A stretch of 51,543 nt of DNA from Comamonadaceae bacterium UBA4962 (GTDB lineage: Bacteria; Pseudomonadota; Gammaproteobacteria; Burkholderiales; Burkholderiaceae_C): the NCBI GenBank assembly GCA_002397315.1, contig DHAE01000017.1, positions 1-51,543 of the forward strand, read 5' to 3'. Positions 1 through 9,108 of the stretch are shown here, piece by piece. The translations under genes were made by a program, and so were the position numbers. The notes under the pieces are model-generated. The model did no database searches. It was not told the origin of the DNA and saw nothing but the letters and a program-made list of their open reading frames with translations. Within the stretch, counting starts at the first letter, position 1; every line of letters starts with the position of its first letter.

Positions 1-882
1 GTGGTGCCGCTGCTGGGCTCGCTCGTCACCGAACCGGCGGCGATGACCATCGCGGCCCTCATGCTTTCGGGCCAGCTGTTCCGCAAGGACGTGCCCGAGG
101 GCGCGAAGTATTTCGCCCTGGGCGTGCTGTTCGTGAACGTCTCGATCGGGGGCACGCTCACCTCCTACGCCGCACCGCCGGTCCTGATGGTGGCAGCCAC
201 CTGGGGCTGGGACTCGTGGTTCATGCTGACCCACTTCGGATGGAAGTCCGCCCTGGCGGTGGTCGCCAACGCCACGCTCGCCGCCTTCGTGCTGCGCAGG
301 CACCTCGTCCGCCCTCCGGGCCGGGAACACGGCGAGGCAGCGGCGGCGCCCGTGCCCTGGCCGCTCGTGGCGGTGCACGTGGCGCTGCTGGCCGCGGTGA
401 TCGCCGCCGCGCACCACCCGGTCATCTTCCTCGGCCTGTTCCTGCTGTTCCTCGGCATCGCGCAGGCCTACCGGCAGCACCAGAACCGCCTGATCCTGAA
501 GGAAGCGCTGCTCGTCGGCTTCTTCCTCGCGGGCCTCGTGGTGCTGGGCGGCATGCAGCAGTGGTGGCTGCGGCCCATCGTCGAAGGGCTGGAGCCGGTG
601 GTGCTGTTCTTCGGGGCGCTGGGCCTCACGGCCATCACCGACAACGCCGCCCTGACCTACCTCGGCTCCCTCATCGAAGGGATGACGGACCCCGCCAAGT
701 ACATGCTGGTGGCGGGCGCCGTGGCCGGCGGCGGGCTCACCGTCATTGCCAACGCGCCCAACCCTGCCGGGGTCTCGCTGCTCAAGGGCGGGTTCCGGGA
801 TGAAACCGTCAGCGTGGGGGCCCTGCTGCTGGGCGCCCTCGTACCCACCGCGATAGCCGCCTCGGCGCTGCTCTTCCTCTAG
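1..882 (+). CDS. Putative Na+/H+ antiporter family membrane protein (5' end cut)
   Basis: The 293 visible residues are almost entirely hydrophobic membrane segments separated by short loops. They include conserved-looking stretches such as LGSLVTEPAAMT near the start, GLTAITDNAALTYLGSL around residues 208-224 and IANAPNPAGVSLL around 250-262. These match what I remember of a poorly characterised bacterial family annotated as putative Na+/H+ antiporter, whose members are roughly 400 residues long. The first in-frame codon here is a GTG at base 1, but the family length suggests the true start lies upstream, outside the window. The stop at 880-882 is followed 79 bases later by tctB on the same strand, so read-through into the tct genes is possible. 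Ion specificity cannot be told from the sequence. Confidence 0.6.
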   Translation: MVPLLGSLVTEPAAMTIAALMLSGQLFRKDVPEGAKYFALGVLFVNVSIGGTLTSYAAPPVLMVAATWGWDSWFMLTHFGWKSALAVVANATLAAFVLRRHLVRPPGREHGEAAAAPVPWPLVAVHVALLAAVIAAAHHPVIFLGLFLLFLGIAQAYRQHQNRLILKEALLVGFFLAGLVVLGGMQQWWLRPIVEGLEPVVLFFGALGLTAITDNAALTYLGSLIEGMTDPAKYMLVAGAVAGGGLTVIANAPNPAGVSLLKGGFRDETVSVGALLLGALVPTAIAASALLFL

Positions 883-961
883 CCCCACCCGTTTTTTCAA
901 CCGCATGCCGGCAACGGCAGGGCGCAGCCTTGCCATTTTTCAACCTGAAAGGAGACAGCGA

Positions 962-1408
962 GTGAAATTGAGAGACATCCACGACGTGATCGGAGGTGCC
1001 GCCATGGGCGTCATCGGCCTGGGTTTCGCGGTCTATGGCCACGTGCACTACGCGATGGGCACGTCGGCACGCATGGGCCCGGGCTACTTCCCGATCGTCC
1101 TGGGATGGCTGCTGGCCGTGCTGGGCCTGCTGGTGGCCCTGCCGGCGTTCTGGCGCCAGGGCACGCCCATCGTGGTGCAGTGGAAGAACCTGGCCTTCTC
1201 GGTGGCCAGCCTGCTGGTCTTCGCGGTACTGCTGCGCACCGGAGGCATCATCCTGGCCGCATTCACCGCCTCCCTCGTGGCCCTGGTGCCCGCCCGGATG
1301 CGCCTGCGCACGCGGTTCACCGTCTCGGCGGCGGTCGCGCTCATCACCGTGCTGATCTTCGTCGTCGGGCTGCAGATGGTCCTGCCGACCTGGCCCTGGA
1401 GCATCTGA
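962..1408 (+). CDS. tctB: Tripartite tricarboxylate transporter small membrane subunit TctB
   Basis: This 148-residue protein has about four hydrophobic segments, the size and layout of TctB, the small membrane subunit of tripartite tricarboxylate transporters (TTT). A GMGPGYFP-like element (ARMGPGYFPIVLG, about residues 36-48) after the first helix is typical of the TctB/DUF1468 family. The GTG at 962 is chosen over an upstream ATG at 905 because an AAAGGAGA ribosome-binding site sits just before it and because TctB proteins start near this point. It lies 10 bases ahead of tctA, as is usual. TctB and TctA work with a periplasmic TctC/Bug receptor to import a carboxylate. No receptor gene lies next to this pair; the only one in the window is at 18972-19952. 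Confidence 0.85.
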   Translation: MKLRDIHDVIGGAAMGVIGLGFAVYGHVHYAMGTSARMGPGYFPIVLGWLLAVLGLLVALPAFWRQGTPIVVQWKNLAFSVASLLVFAVLLRTGGIILAAFTASLVALVPARMRLRTRFTVSAAVALITVLIFVVGLQMVLPTWPWSI

Positions 1409-1418
1409 GGAGACACCC

Positions 1419-2941
1419 ATGGAATTGCTCGACAACCTGTGGCTGGGACTGCGGGTCGCATCGGAACCCAGCACCCTCGCATACTGCTTCTTCGGGGTGT
1501 TCCTCGGCACGCTGGTGGGCGTGCTGCCGGGCATCGGCGCGCTCGCGGCGATCTCGCTGCTGCTGCCGATCACCTACCACATCCCCCCACGGCGGCGATC
1601 ATCATGCTGGCCGGCGTCTACTACGGCGCCCAGTACGGGGGCTCCACCGCGGCGATCCTGCTGAACCTGCCCGGCACACCGTCCTCCGCGGTAACCTGCC
1701 TGGACGGCTACCCGATGGCCAAGAAGGGACGCTCCGGCCTCGCGCTGTTCGTCACCACCATCGCCTCGCTGGTCGGCGCGATGTCGGGGCTGATCCTGCT
1801 CGTGCTGTTCTCTCCGATGATCGCCGAGGTGGGCCTGAAGTTCGGGCCCGCCGAGTTCTTCTCGATGATGGTCCTGGGCCTCGTGGCCGCCTCGTCGATG
1901 AGCGGGGGATCCGCCGCCAAGGGCCTGGCCATGGTGGTGTTCGGCATCCTGCTGGGCATGGTGGGCACCGACGTCAACACGGGCGTCGCGCGCTACAGCT
2001 TCGACATTCCCGAGCTGATGGACGGCATCAACCTCGTCGCGCTGGCCATGGGCCTGTTCGGCGTGGCGGAGGTCGTGCGCTGCATCAACTCCACCGACAC
2101 CGAGAAGCAGCCGGAGAACATCACCATGCGCTCCATGATGCCCACCCGGCAGGAGCTGAAGGAAACCGTCAAGCCCATGATGCGCGGCTCCGCCCTGGGC
2201 GCGGCGCTGGGCGCGCTGCCCGGCGTGGGGCCGTCCATCGCGGCCTTCATGTCGTACGCCGTCGAAAAGCGCGTCGCCAGGGACCCCAGCCGTTTCGGCC
2301 AGGGCGCCATCGAAGGCATCTCCGCGCCGGAATCGGCGAACAACGCCGCGGCGCAGACCGCCTTCGTGCCCTCGCTGTCGCTGGGCATTCCGGGCGACGC
2401 GGTGATGGCCGTGATGCTGGGCGCGCTCATCATCCACGGCATCAACCCCGGGCCGATGCTGATGACGGAACAGCCGGAGCTCTTCTGGGGCCTGATCGTC
2501 AGCTTCGCGATCGGCAACATCATGCTGGTGCTGCTCAACATCCCCACCATCGGCTTGTGGGTGGCGCTGCTGCGCATCCCGTTCTCGTGGATGTACCCGG
2601 CCATCCTGGTGTTCGTCGCGCTGGGCGTGTACAGCGTGAACAACAACACCTTCGACATCTACATGGTCGCCCTGCTGGGCATCGTCGGCTACGCGCTCAT
2701 GGTGCTGCGCTTCGAGCCCGCGCCGCTGCTGCTCGGCTACATCCTGGGCCCCATGGTCGAGGAGCACCTGCGGCGCGCCATGCTGCTGTCGCGCGGCGAT
2801 CCGTCGGTGTTCTTCACCCGGCCGATCAGCGCCACCCTGCTGGCCCTGGCCGGCGCGCTGCTCGCGTGGGCCATCTGGGGCACCGTGAAGAAGACGCTGA
2901 AGGCCCGGGAAGCGCTCCGGCTCGCCGAAGCCCGGGCGTGA
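1419..2941 (+). pseudogene. tctA: Tripartite tricarboxylate transporter large subunit TctA, frameshifted
   Basis: The gene starts at ATG 1419 after GAGGAGACACCC and encodes the roughly 500-residue TctA permease, but one base is missing in a run of six C at 1583-1588. Frame 1 gives the correct N-terminus up to ITYHIPP and then runs into unrelated residues, stopping at 1664. The frame one base back continues with the expected TAAIIMLAGVYYGAQYGGST and runs as clean TctA to the stop at 2939-2941. Restoring one C would rebuild a full protein of about 507 residues with no other defect, including the second conserved glycine/proline-rich motif LPGVGPSIAAFMSYA. Either this is an indel or homopolymer sequencing error, or the C-CCC-CCA heptamer is used for -1 frameshifting. 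The intact remainder argues that any damage is recent. Confidence 0.88.
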
Positions 2942-2960
2942 CCTGGCGTGCGCCCCGGCA

Positions 2961-3869
2961 TCATCCGGGGCGCCATTCCTCCGACAAAAACTCCACCAGT
3001 GCCCGCACCCTTGCCGGCACGAACCGCTGGCTCGGCAGCACCGCGTACACCGTGTACGCCTGCCCCAGCCACCCGGGCAGCAGCTCCACCAGTTGCCCGC
3101 TGTCCAGATGGGCCTGCACGTCCAGCCGCGACTTGTAGACGACGCCGCCGCCGGCCAGGGCCCAGGCGTGGGCCAGGGCGCCGTCGTCCACGCTGCGGTC
3201 GGCGCGCAGGGTGATGCCGACGGTCTCGGGCGGGTGGCCCGGCGCGCGCTCGAAGGTCCAGCGCACCTCGCGGCGGCCCGCGATCGCCATGGCGATGCAG
3301 CGGTGCGCCGCCAGTTCCGAGGGGTGCTGCGGGGTGCCGTGGCGCGCGAGGTAGTCCGGTGCCGCGCAGGCGATACGGCGGGTGTGGTGCAGCGCGCGGG
3401 CCACGAGCTGCGAATCGGGCAGCTCGGCGCTGTAGCGCAGCGCGAGGTCCACCGCATCGCGCCGCACATCGTGCAGGCGGTCGCTGGCCGAGAGCGCCAG
3501 TTGCACGCCCGGGTGCCGCTCCATGAACCGGTCGAGGCGCGGCAGCAGCACGCGCGACAGATCGGTGGGCGCGGCCAGGCGCACGGTGCCGCGCAGCGCG
3601 CCGGTCTCGCTCTGCGCCAGGCCGGCCCCTTCGTCCAGCAGCTCCAGCGCGCGTTCGGCGTACTCCAGCAGCGTGCCGCCCTGGGCGGTGATGCGCAGCG
3701 CGCGCGTGGAGCGCTCGAACAGGCGCACGCCCACCTGCGCCTCCAGGCGCTTGAGCATGGCGCTGGCGGCCGCAGGCGTCACCTCCAGCGCGCGCGCCGC
3801 GGCAGTGAGCGAGCCCCCGCGCGCGGCTTCCACCAGCACGCGCAGGTCGGAGAGATTTTCAAATTTCAT
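2961..3869 (-). CDS. LysR family transcriptional regulator
   Basis: The 302-residue protein has the LysR layout. An N-terminal winged helix-turn-helix covers about residues 5-60 (GGSLTAAARALEVTPAAASAMLKRLE), followed by a substrate-binding domain to the end. The C-terminal PSQRFVPARVRALVEFL is the usual ending of the CrgA/DmlR-like subgroup. It is transcribed away from the oxidoreductase at 4018, with 148 bases between their starts, the standard arrangement for a LysR protein that controls its divergent neighbour in response to a small effector. The gene end converges closely on tctA, with 19 bases between the stops. The effector cannot be inferred. Start ATG 3869 gives a normal-length N-terminus (MKFENLSDL). 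Confidence 0.9.
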   Translation of the reverse strand: MKFENLSDLRVLVEAARGGSLTAAARALEVTPAAASAMLKRLEAQVGVRLFERSTRALRITAQGGTLLEYAERALELLDEGAGLAQSETGALRGTVRLAAPTDLSRVLLPRLDRFMERHPGVQLALSASDRLHDVRRDAVDLALRYSAELPDSQLVARALHHTRRIACAAPDYLARHGTPQHPSELAAHRCIAMAIAGRREVRWTFERAPGHPPETVGITLRADRSVDDGALAHAWALAGGGVVYKSRLDVQAHLDSGQLVELLPGWLGQAYTVYAVLPSQRFVPARVRALVEFLSEEWRPG

Positions 3870-4017
3870 TTGCAGGTGATAGCGATTTCAGGCGGCTTAT
3901 CAACCACATTTTGAATCATCAGAATCACGACGACCCTTCCGTTGCGCCTTGATGCCCGACCGATCCCCGGGCGATCCGCGCCCGGCCGTTGCCACCTCCC
4001 CCAGAAAGGACTCCCCC

Positions 4018-5067
4018 ATGAAAGCCGTCGGCTATTTCGCCCCCCATGCCCTCGATGCCGCCACCGGCCAGGGCCTGCAGGATTTTTCCGATCTGCCCGC
4101 GCCCGTGCCGCGTCCGCACGACCTGCTGGTGCGCGTGCGCGCCGTTTCCGTGAACCCGGTGGACACCAAGGTGCGCGCGAGCGCCGCGCCCGCCGAGGCC
4201 GGCCAGCCCAAGGTGCTGGGCTGGGATGCGGTCGGCACCGTGGAGGCGATGGGTTCCGAAGTGCGCGGCTTCGCCGTGGGCGACCGCGTGTTCTATGCCG
4301 GCGCCATCGACCGTCCCGGCACGAATGCCGAACTGCATGCGGTGGATGCGCGCATCGCCGCCCATGCGCCGGACATCTGGACCGACGCCGAAGCCGCCGC
4401 CGTGCCGCTCACCGCCATCACCGCCTGGGAGCTGCTGTTCGACCGCCTGGGCTTCGAGCGCCATCCCGGGGCCGCGGCCGGCCCGGTAGCGGCGGCGGCG
4501 GATGCGCCCGTGCTGCTGGTGGTGGGCGGCGCGGGCGGCGTGGGCTCGATGCTCATCCAGATCGCGCGCCAGCTCACCGGCCTGCGAGTGGTCGCCACCG
4601 CCTCGCGCCCGGAGACCCGCCAGTGGTGCCTGGACCTGGGCGCGCATGCGGTCATCGACCACCGCGAGCCCTTCGCGCCGCAGCTCGCGGCCCTGGGCAT
4701 CGAGGCCGTCGATGCGGTGGCCAGCCTCACCCACACGCCGCAGTACCTCGCGCAGTACGTGGAATGCCTGCGCCCGCAGGGCCGCATCGCGGTGATCGAC
4801 GACATGCCCTCGCTCGACGTGATGCCGCTCAAGCGCAAGAGCATCTCGCTGCACTGGGAGATGATGTTCACGCGCCCGATGTTCGGCACGCCCGACATGG
4901 CCGCGCAGGGCCGGCTGCTGGCCGAGGTGGCGGAACTCGCCCGCGCCGGCCGCCTGCGCAGCACGCTCACCGACACCCTGGGCCCGCTCTCGGCCGCCAC
5001 GCTGCGCGAGGCGCACGCCCGCATCGAGAGCGGCCGGACCATCGGGAAGCTGGTCGTAACCTCCTGA
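4018..5067 (+). CDS. Zinc-type alcohol dehydrogenase-like / quinone oxidoreductase family protein (MDR)
   Basis: This 349-residue protein belongs to the medium-chain dehydrogenase/reductase superfamily. An N-terminal GroES-like domain (residues about 1-130) contains VSVNPVDTKVR and GWDAVGTVEAMGSEV. A Rossmann domain follows with the nucleotide-binding motif GGAGGVG at about 170-176. The cysteine/histidine ligands of zinc alcohol dehydrogenases are not apparent, so it resembles the zinc-independent quinone oxidoreductase/ZADH branch that reduces quinones or enones with NADPH. ATG 4018 is preferred over one at 3949 because AGAAAGGACT precedes it and the family starts with MKAVGY-like residues. 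It is likely the target of the divergent LysR regulator. Substrate unknown. Confidence 0.88.
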   Translation: MKAVGYFAPHALDAATGQGLQDFSDLPAPVPRPHDLLVRVRAVSVNPVDTKVRASAAPAEAGQPKVLGWDAVGTVEAMGSEVRGFAVGDRVFYAGAIDRPGTNAELHAVDARIAAHAPDIWTDAEAAAVPLTAITAWELLFDRLGFERHPGAAAGPVAAAADAPVLLVVGGAGGVGSMLIQIARQLTGLRVVATASRPETRQWCLDLGAHAVIDHREPFAPQLAALGIEAVDAVASLTHTPQYLAQYVECLRPQGRIAVIDDMPSLDVMPLKRKSISLHWEMMFTRPMFGTPDMAAQGRLLAEVAELARAGRLRSTLTDTLGPLSAATLREAHARIESGRTIGKLVVTS

Positions 5068-5219
5068 GTCGCTTCGCGCCATCCCCCAGGGGACGCCGCC
5101 AGTGGCCCGGCAAAGCCGGTTCCATGGCGTCCGCTGGCATGGCCTGCTCCGCGGCCTTCGGACAGGGCTGGCCGTGGGACGTCCAGCGGCGTGCAGGAGG
5201 ACGGCGCTACCATCGCCGG

Positions 5220-5987
5220 ATGACCCACGACGAAGCCCTCTCCGCGCCCACCCGCGACCTGTTCCGTGAAGACGCCTACCTGCGCGAATGCCGCGCCACC
5301 GTGGCCGCGGTGCTGCCCGATGGCGGCATCGTGCTCGACCGCACGGTGTTCTATCCCCTGGGCGGCGGGCAGGCGGGCGATGCCGGGGTGCTGGTGCGGG
5401 CCGATGGGCGCGAGGTGCCGATCGCCGACACGCGCAAGGGCAAGGATGCCGAAGGCAAGCCCACGACCGCCATCGTGCACGTGCCGGCGCCCGGCGCCGA
5501 GCCGCCCGCCGTGGGCGAGGAAGTCACCGCGCGCATCGACTGGGAGCGCCGCCACCGGCTGATGCGCTTCCACACCACCACCCACCTGCTGTGCCATCTG
5601 GTGGCGCAGCCCGTGAACGGCTGCTCGGTCACGCCCGACGCCGCCCGGCTGGATTTCCACATGGACGGCCCGCTGGATGCCGCCGCGCTGAACGCCGGCA
5701 TCGCCCGGCTCGTGGCCGAGGCGCACCCGGTGGCGATCGGCGCCATCACCGATGCCGAGCTGGACGCGCAGCCCGACCTCGTCAAGAGCATGAGCGTGCA
5801 GCCGCCGCGCGGCAGCGGCCAGGTGCGCACCGTGCGCGTGGGCACCGACGGCCAGACGCAGATCGACCTGCAGCCCTGCGGCGGCACCCACGTCGCCAAC
5901 ACCGCCGAGATCGGCGCGGTGGTCGTCACCAAGATCGAGAAGAAGGGCGCGATGGCCCGGCGCGTGGTGCTCGGCTTCGCGGCCTGA
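5220..5987 (+). CDS. Alanyl-tRNA editing protein, AlaX type
   Basis: The protein (255 residues) is a free-standing alanyl-tRNA synthetase editing domain that would hydrolyse mischarged Ser-tRNA(Ala) or Gly-tRNA(Ala) in the cytoplasm. It carries both zinc-binding signatures of the family: HTTTH, about residues 116-120 (HxxxH), and CGGTH near residues 220-224 (CxxxH). The N-terminal FYPLGGGQAGDAG is the conserved glycine-rich stretch that follows the first strands in AlaX proteins. No aminoacylation domain is present. The length fits the AlaX-M class. ATG 5220 has no strong ribosome-binding site. The gene stands alone, 152 bases after the oxidoreductase and 64 bases before the dsbD-like gene. 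Confidence 0.92.
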   Translation: MTHDEALSAPTRDLFREDAYLRECRATVAAVLPDGGIVLDRTVFYPLGGGQAGDAGVLVRADGREVPIADTRKGKDAEGKPTTAIVHVPAPGAEPPAVGEEVTARIDWERRHRLMRFHTTTHLLCHLVAQPVNGCSVTPDAARLDFHMDGPLDAAALNAGIARLVAEAHPVAIGAITDAELDAQPDLVKSMSVQPPRGSGQVRTVRVGTDGQTQIDLQPCGGTHVANTAEIGAVVVTKIEKKGAMARRVVLGFAA

Positions 5988-6051
5988 GCGCCACCGCTGC
6001 CCACTGCCCTTCCCGGAACCAAAGCCGCCCGCGCCGCTCCCACACCGCGCC

Positions 6052-8319
6052 ATGCCCGTCCGCCTCCTGCAGCGCCTGCTGCCGTCCTTCGCCCTCCTGG
6101 CCGCCTGCGCCCTGGGAGCGCCGGCTTCCGCCCAGCTGCTGTCCGAGCCCGCTGCCGGCCTCCCCGGCGGCACGCCGGCCGGCAGCAGCACCGTCACCAC
6201 CCCGCACGTGCGCGCCGAACTGGTGGCGCATGCGCCCGACGGCGTGGGGCCGGGCAAGCCGCTCTGGCTGGGCCTCGCGATCGCGCACCAGCCCGGCTGG
6301 CACACCTACTGGAAGAACCCCGGCGACTCCGGCCTGCCCACGCAGATCGAGTGGCGCCAACTGCCGCCCGGCATCGACGCGGGCGAGATCGCCTGGCCCG
6401 TACCGCGCAAGATTCCCATCGGCACGCTGGCCAACTACGGCTACGAAGGCAACCTGCTGCTGCCCGTGCCCATGACCGTCTCGGGCGCGTTCTCGCCCGG
6501 GCCGCTCGCGCGCAACGCCACCTTCGCGCTGCACGCCTCGTGGCTGGTCTGCCGCAAGGAATGCATTCCCGAAGAAGGCACCTTCACGCTGCAACTGCCG
6601 ATCGCCAGCACCACGGCCATGCAGGCGCAGGATTTCGAGGCGGCACGGCAGGCCCATCCGCAACCGCTCTCCCCGCCGGCCACCGCGGCGGCCGGCGGCA
6701 CCCGCAGCCATGCGCGCGTGGAGCGCGGCATGCTGGTGCTCACCGTGGCCGGCCTGCCCGAATCGGTGCGCGGCAAGCCGCTCGACTTCTTCCCCGAGAC
6801 ACCCGGCATCATCGAAACCGCCGCCGACGGCACGCAGGACTGGCAGGGCGACGTCTGGACCGCGCGCGTGCCGATTTCCGCGCAGCGCAGCGAAGGCCCC
6901 ATGCCGCTGCCGATCGTGCTGGCGCAGGACGGCCGCGGCTGGCGCGCCGAGCTGCCGGTGGAGGGCGGCTGGCCCCGGCCGGCGTCCCTCGCCACCGTGT
7001 CGCCCGCGCTGGAAGCCGCGCTGCGAGCGAACGAGCAGCAGGCCGCCACGGCCACCACGACGCCCGCTGCCCCTGCCACCCCGGCGCCGGCCGGCGTGCT
7101 GGCGGCCGCGCTGCTGGGCGCCCTGCTCGGCGGGCTGGTGCTCAACCTCATGCCCTGCGTGTTCCCGATCCTCGCCATCAAGGTGGCCGGCTTCGCGCGC
7201 CATGGGCAGGACCGGCGCGCCCATCGGCTGGGCGGCATCGCCTACACGGCCGGCGTGGTGCTTTCCTTCCTGGCTTTGGGCGGCGCCATGCTGGCGCTGC
7301 GCGCGGCCGGCGAGGCCGTGGGCTGGGGCTTCCAGCTGCAGTCGCCCGCCGTGGTGGCGGCGCTTGCCGCGCTGTTCACGCTGATCGGCCTCAACCTCTC
7401 GGGCCTGTTCGAGTTCGGCCGCATGCTGCCGTCCTCCCTCGCGGGCCTGCAGGCGCGCCATCCGGTGGCCGACGCGTTCCTGACCGGCGTGCTGGCCGTG
7501 GCCGTGGCATCCCCCTGCACCGCGCCCTTCATGGGCGCCTCGGTCGGCCTCACGGCCACGCTGCCGGCCGCGCAGGCGCTGGCGGTGTTCGCCGCGCTCG
7601 GCATCGGCCTGGCACTGCCCTACCTCGCCGCGAGCTGGCTGCCCGCCGTCGCCCGCGCGCTGCCCCGGCCCGGCGCCTGGATGGACACGCTGCGCCGCTT
7701 CCTTGCCTTCCCGATGTTCGCCACCGTGGTCTGGCTGGTCTGGGTGCTGGGCCAGCAGAGCGGCATCGACGGCGCGGCGGCGCTGCTCGCGCTGCTCGTG
7801 GCACTCGGCATGGTCGTGTGGGCCTTCACGCTCGCGGGCCGCGCCCGCATGGCGATGGCGCCGCTCTCGCTCGTGGTGTTCGCGGCCCTGGCCGTGGCGG
7901 CCGTGCCGAAGATCGTCGAGATGGCTCCGCCCGCTCTGGCCACCGCAGCCCCTGGCGCGGCAGGGACTGCCCCGAACACCGCGGCCTGGCAGGCCTGGCG
8001 CCCGGGCCTCGCCGAAGAACTGCTCGCGCAGGGCCGCCCCGTGTTCGTGGACTACACCGCCGCCTGGTGCGTCACCTGCCAGTTCAACAAGAAGACCACC
8101 CTCGCCAGCGACGCCGTGCTGCGCGAATTCGCGGGCCGCAACGTGGCCCTGCTGCGCGCCGACTGGACGCGCCGCGACCCCGCCATCACCGCCGCGCTGG
8201 CGCAACTGGGACGCAGCGGCGTGCCGGTGTACGTGCTGCAGGCGCCGGGCCGGCAGCCGGTGGTGTTTTCGGAGATCCTGGGCGAGAGGGAGCTGCGCAC
8301 GGCGCTGGCGGCGCTCTGA
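6052..8319 (+). CDS. DsbD/ScsB-like thiol:disulfide interchange protein
   Basis: This 755-residue membrane protein moves reducing equivalents from cytoplasmic thioredoxin to periplasmic substrates. After a signal peptide (cleavage likely after ASA at about residue 27) comes a periplasmic domain with WHTYWKNPGDSGLPT, typical of the ScsB/DsbD branch with the DsbC-like corrector domain, and a CxxxC pair at C167 and C171. The membrane domain spans about residues 345-620 and has the two redox cysteines in MPCVFP (C369) and SPCTAP (C489). The C-terminal thioredoxin domain ends in WCVTC (C673, C676). All six expected cysteines are therefore present and the protein looks complete. No partner oxidoreductase or cytochrome c gene is adjacent, so its client is unknown. 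Confidence 0.93.
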   Translation: MPVRLLQRLLPSFALLAACALGAPASAQLLSEPAAGLPGGTPAGSSTVTTPHVRAELVAHAPDGVGPGKPLWLGLAIAHQPGWHTYWKNPGDSGLPTQIEWRQLPPGIDAGEIAWPVPRKIPIGTLANYGYEGNLLLPVPMTVSGAFSPGPLARNATFALHASWLVCRKECIPEEGTFTLQLPIASTTAMQAQDFEAARQAHPQPLSPPATAAAGGTRSHARVERGMLVLTVAGLPESVRGKPLDFFPETPGIIETAADGTQDWQGDVWTARVPISAQRSEGPMPLPIVLAQDGRGWRAELPVEGGWPRPASLATVSPALEAALRANEQQAATATTTPAAPATPAPAGVLAAALLGALLGGLVLNLMPCVFPILAIKVAGFARHGQDRRAHRLGGIAYTAGVVLSFLALGGAMLALRAAGEAVGWGFQLQSPAVVAALAALFTLIGLNLSGLFEFGRMLPSSLAGLQARHPVADAFLTGVLAVAVASPCTAPFMGASVGLTATLPAAQALAVFAALGIGLALPYLAASWLPAVARALPRPGAWMDTLRRFLAFPMFATVVWLVWVLGQQSGIDGAAALLALLVALGMVVWAFTLAGRARMAMAPLSLVVFAALAVAAVPKIVEMAPPALATAAPGAAGTAPNTAAWQAWRPGLAEELLAQGRPVFVDYTAAWCVTCQFNKKTTLASDAVLREFAGRNVALLRADWTRRDPAITAALAQLGRSGVPVYVLQAPGRQPVVFSEILGERELRTALAAL

Positions 8320-8376
8320 CGCCGGCAGCGCCAGGGCCTGTTCTGACGGGGGCGGCGCGGCAGCCGGGCCGCTGTG

Positions 8377-9006
8377 CTACGTGGCGACGGCATCGGCGAC
8401 ATGCGCGCCGCGCGGCGCCGCCTCCGTCCGCCCCACCTGCGCCATGCACGCATCCACCCACTCCGCCACCTGCTGCCCCGTGGGCGTGCCCGCCCCCATC
8501 AGCAGGCGGTAGATGATCGGCGCCACCAGCGTGTCCAGCACGCAGTCCACCGACGGCGCCGCCTGCCCGCGCGAGCGCGCACGCTCCACCAGCAGGGTGA
8601 TCTGCCCGGCGGTGATCTGCAGGCACTGGCAGGGCGCCGAGCCGTCGCCATAGCCGCTGGCGGTGAGCACGTCCTTCAGCACCTGGCGGCCCAGCTCGGA
8701 CGACATCTCCTCCAGGAACTGCTCGCCCCAGGCCAGCAGGTCGCCGCGCACGCTGCCGGTGTCCGGCGGATCGGCCTCGTCGCGGAGGCGCTCGATCGAC
8801 ACGTCCGCCAGCAGTTCGACCAGATCGCCCCAGCGGCGGTAGATGGTGGACGGCGTCACGCCCGCCCGCGCCGCGATCTGCGGAATGGTGAGCGCTTCGC
8901 GGCCGTGCAGCGCCGTCAGGTCGCGCACGGCCTGGTGCACGGCGGCCTGCACGCGGGCGCTGCGCCCGCCGGGGCGCAATCGGGTGGTGGCTGCGGACGT
9001 CGTCAT
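8377..9006 (-). CDS. TetR family transcriptional repressor
   Basis: The 209-residue protein has an N-terminal TetR helix-turn-helix, about residues 24-70, with IPQIAARAGVTPSTIYRRWG as recognition region. A helical ligand-binding domain resembling the TetR_C type with a C-terminal LVAPIIYRLLMGAG follows. It is divergent from the MFS transporter at 9109, with 102 bases between the starts, and those bases hold two similar 21-base palindromes. The arrangement indicates a drug- or metabolite-responsive repressor of both genes. The ligand is unknown. Start ATG 9006 is the first ATG and leaves a basic, Ser/Thr-rich lead of about 20 residues before the DNA-binding domain. Confidence 0.92.
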   Translation of the reverse strand: MTTSAATTRLRPGGRSARVQAAVHQAVRDLTALHGREALTIPQIAARAGVTPSTIYRRWGDLVELLADVSIERLRDEADPPDTGSVRGDLLAWGEQFLEEMSSELGRQVLKDVLTASGYGDGSAPCQCLQITAGQITLLVERARSRGQAAPSVDCVLDTLVAPIIYRLLMGAGTPTGQQVAEWVDACMAQVGRTEAAPRGAHVADAVAT

Positions 9007-9047
9007 GAACGCCCATTCTAGAAGAGCGGCGCGGGTAGCCCACGGCG

Positions 9048-9068
9048 TAAAGCAAAGACTTTGCTTTA
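9048..9068. promoter_or_regulatory. Probable TetR operator 1 (perfect palindrome)
   Basis: Two 10-base arms, TAAAGCAAAG and CTTTGCTTTA, are perfect inverted repeats around a single central A. The site lies in the 102-base gap between tetR and the MFS gene, 42 bases from the tetR start. It matches the second site at 9083-9103 at most positions outside the centre. Inference: a TetR dimer binds here. Confidence 0.8.
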
Positions 9069-9082
9069 GTGCGACAATCCGC

Positions 9083-9103
9083 TAACGCAAATTTTTAGCG
9101 TTA
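9083..9103. promoter_or_regulatory. Probable TetR operator 2
   Basis: A second 21-base palindrome of the same form as operator 1, with arms TAACGC and GCGTTA at its ends and GCAAA...TTAGC inside. Shared pattern of the two sites: TAAmGCAAA, three variable bases, TTwGCkTTA. It ends five bases before the MFS start codon, so bound repressor would block initiation. The copies start 35 bases apart, about three and a third helical turns. Confidence 0.75.
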
Positions 9104-9108
9104 AAGCC

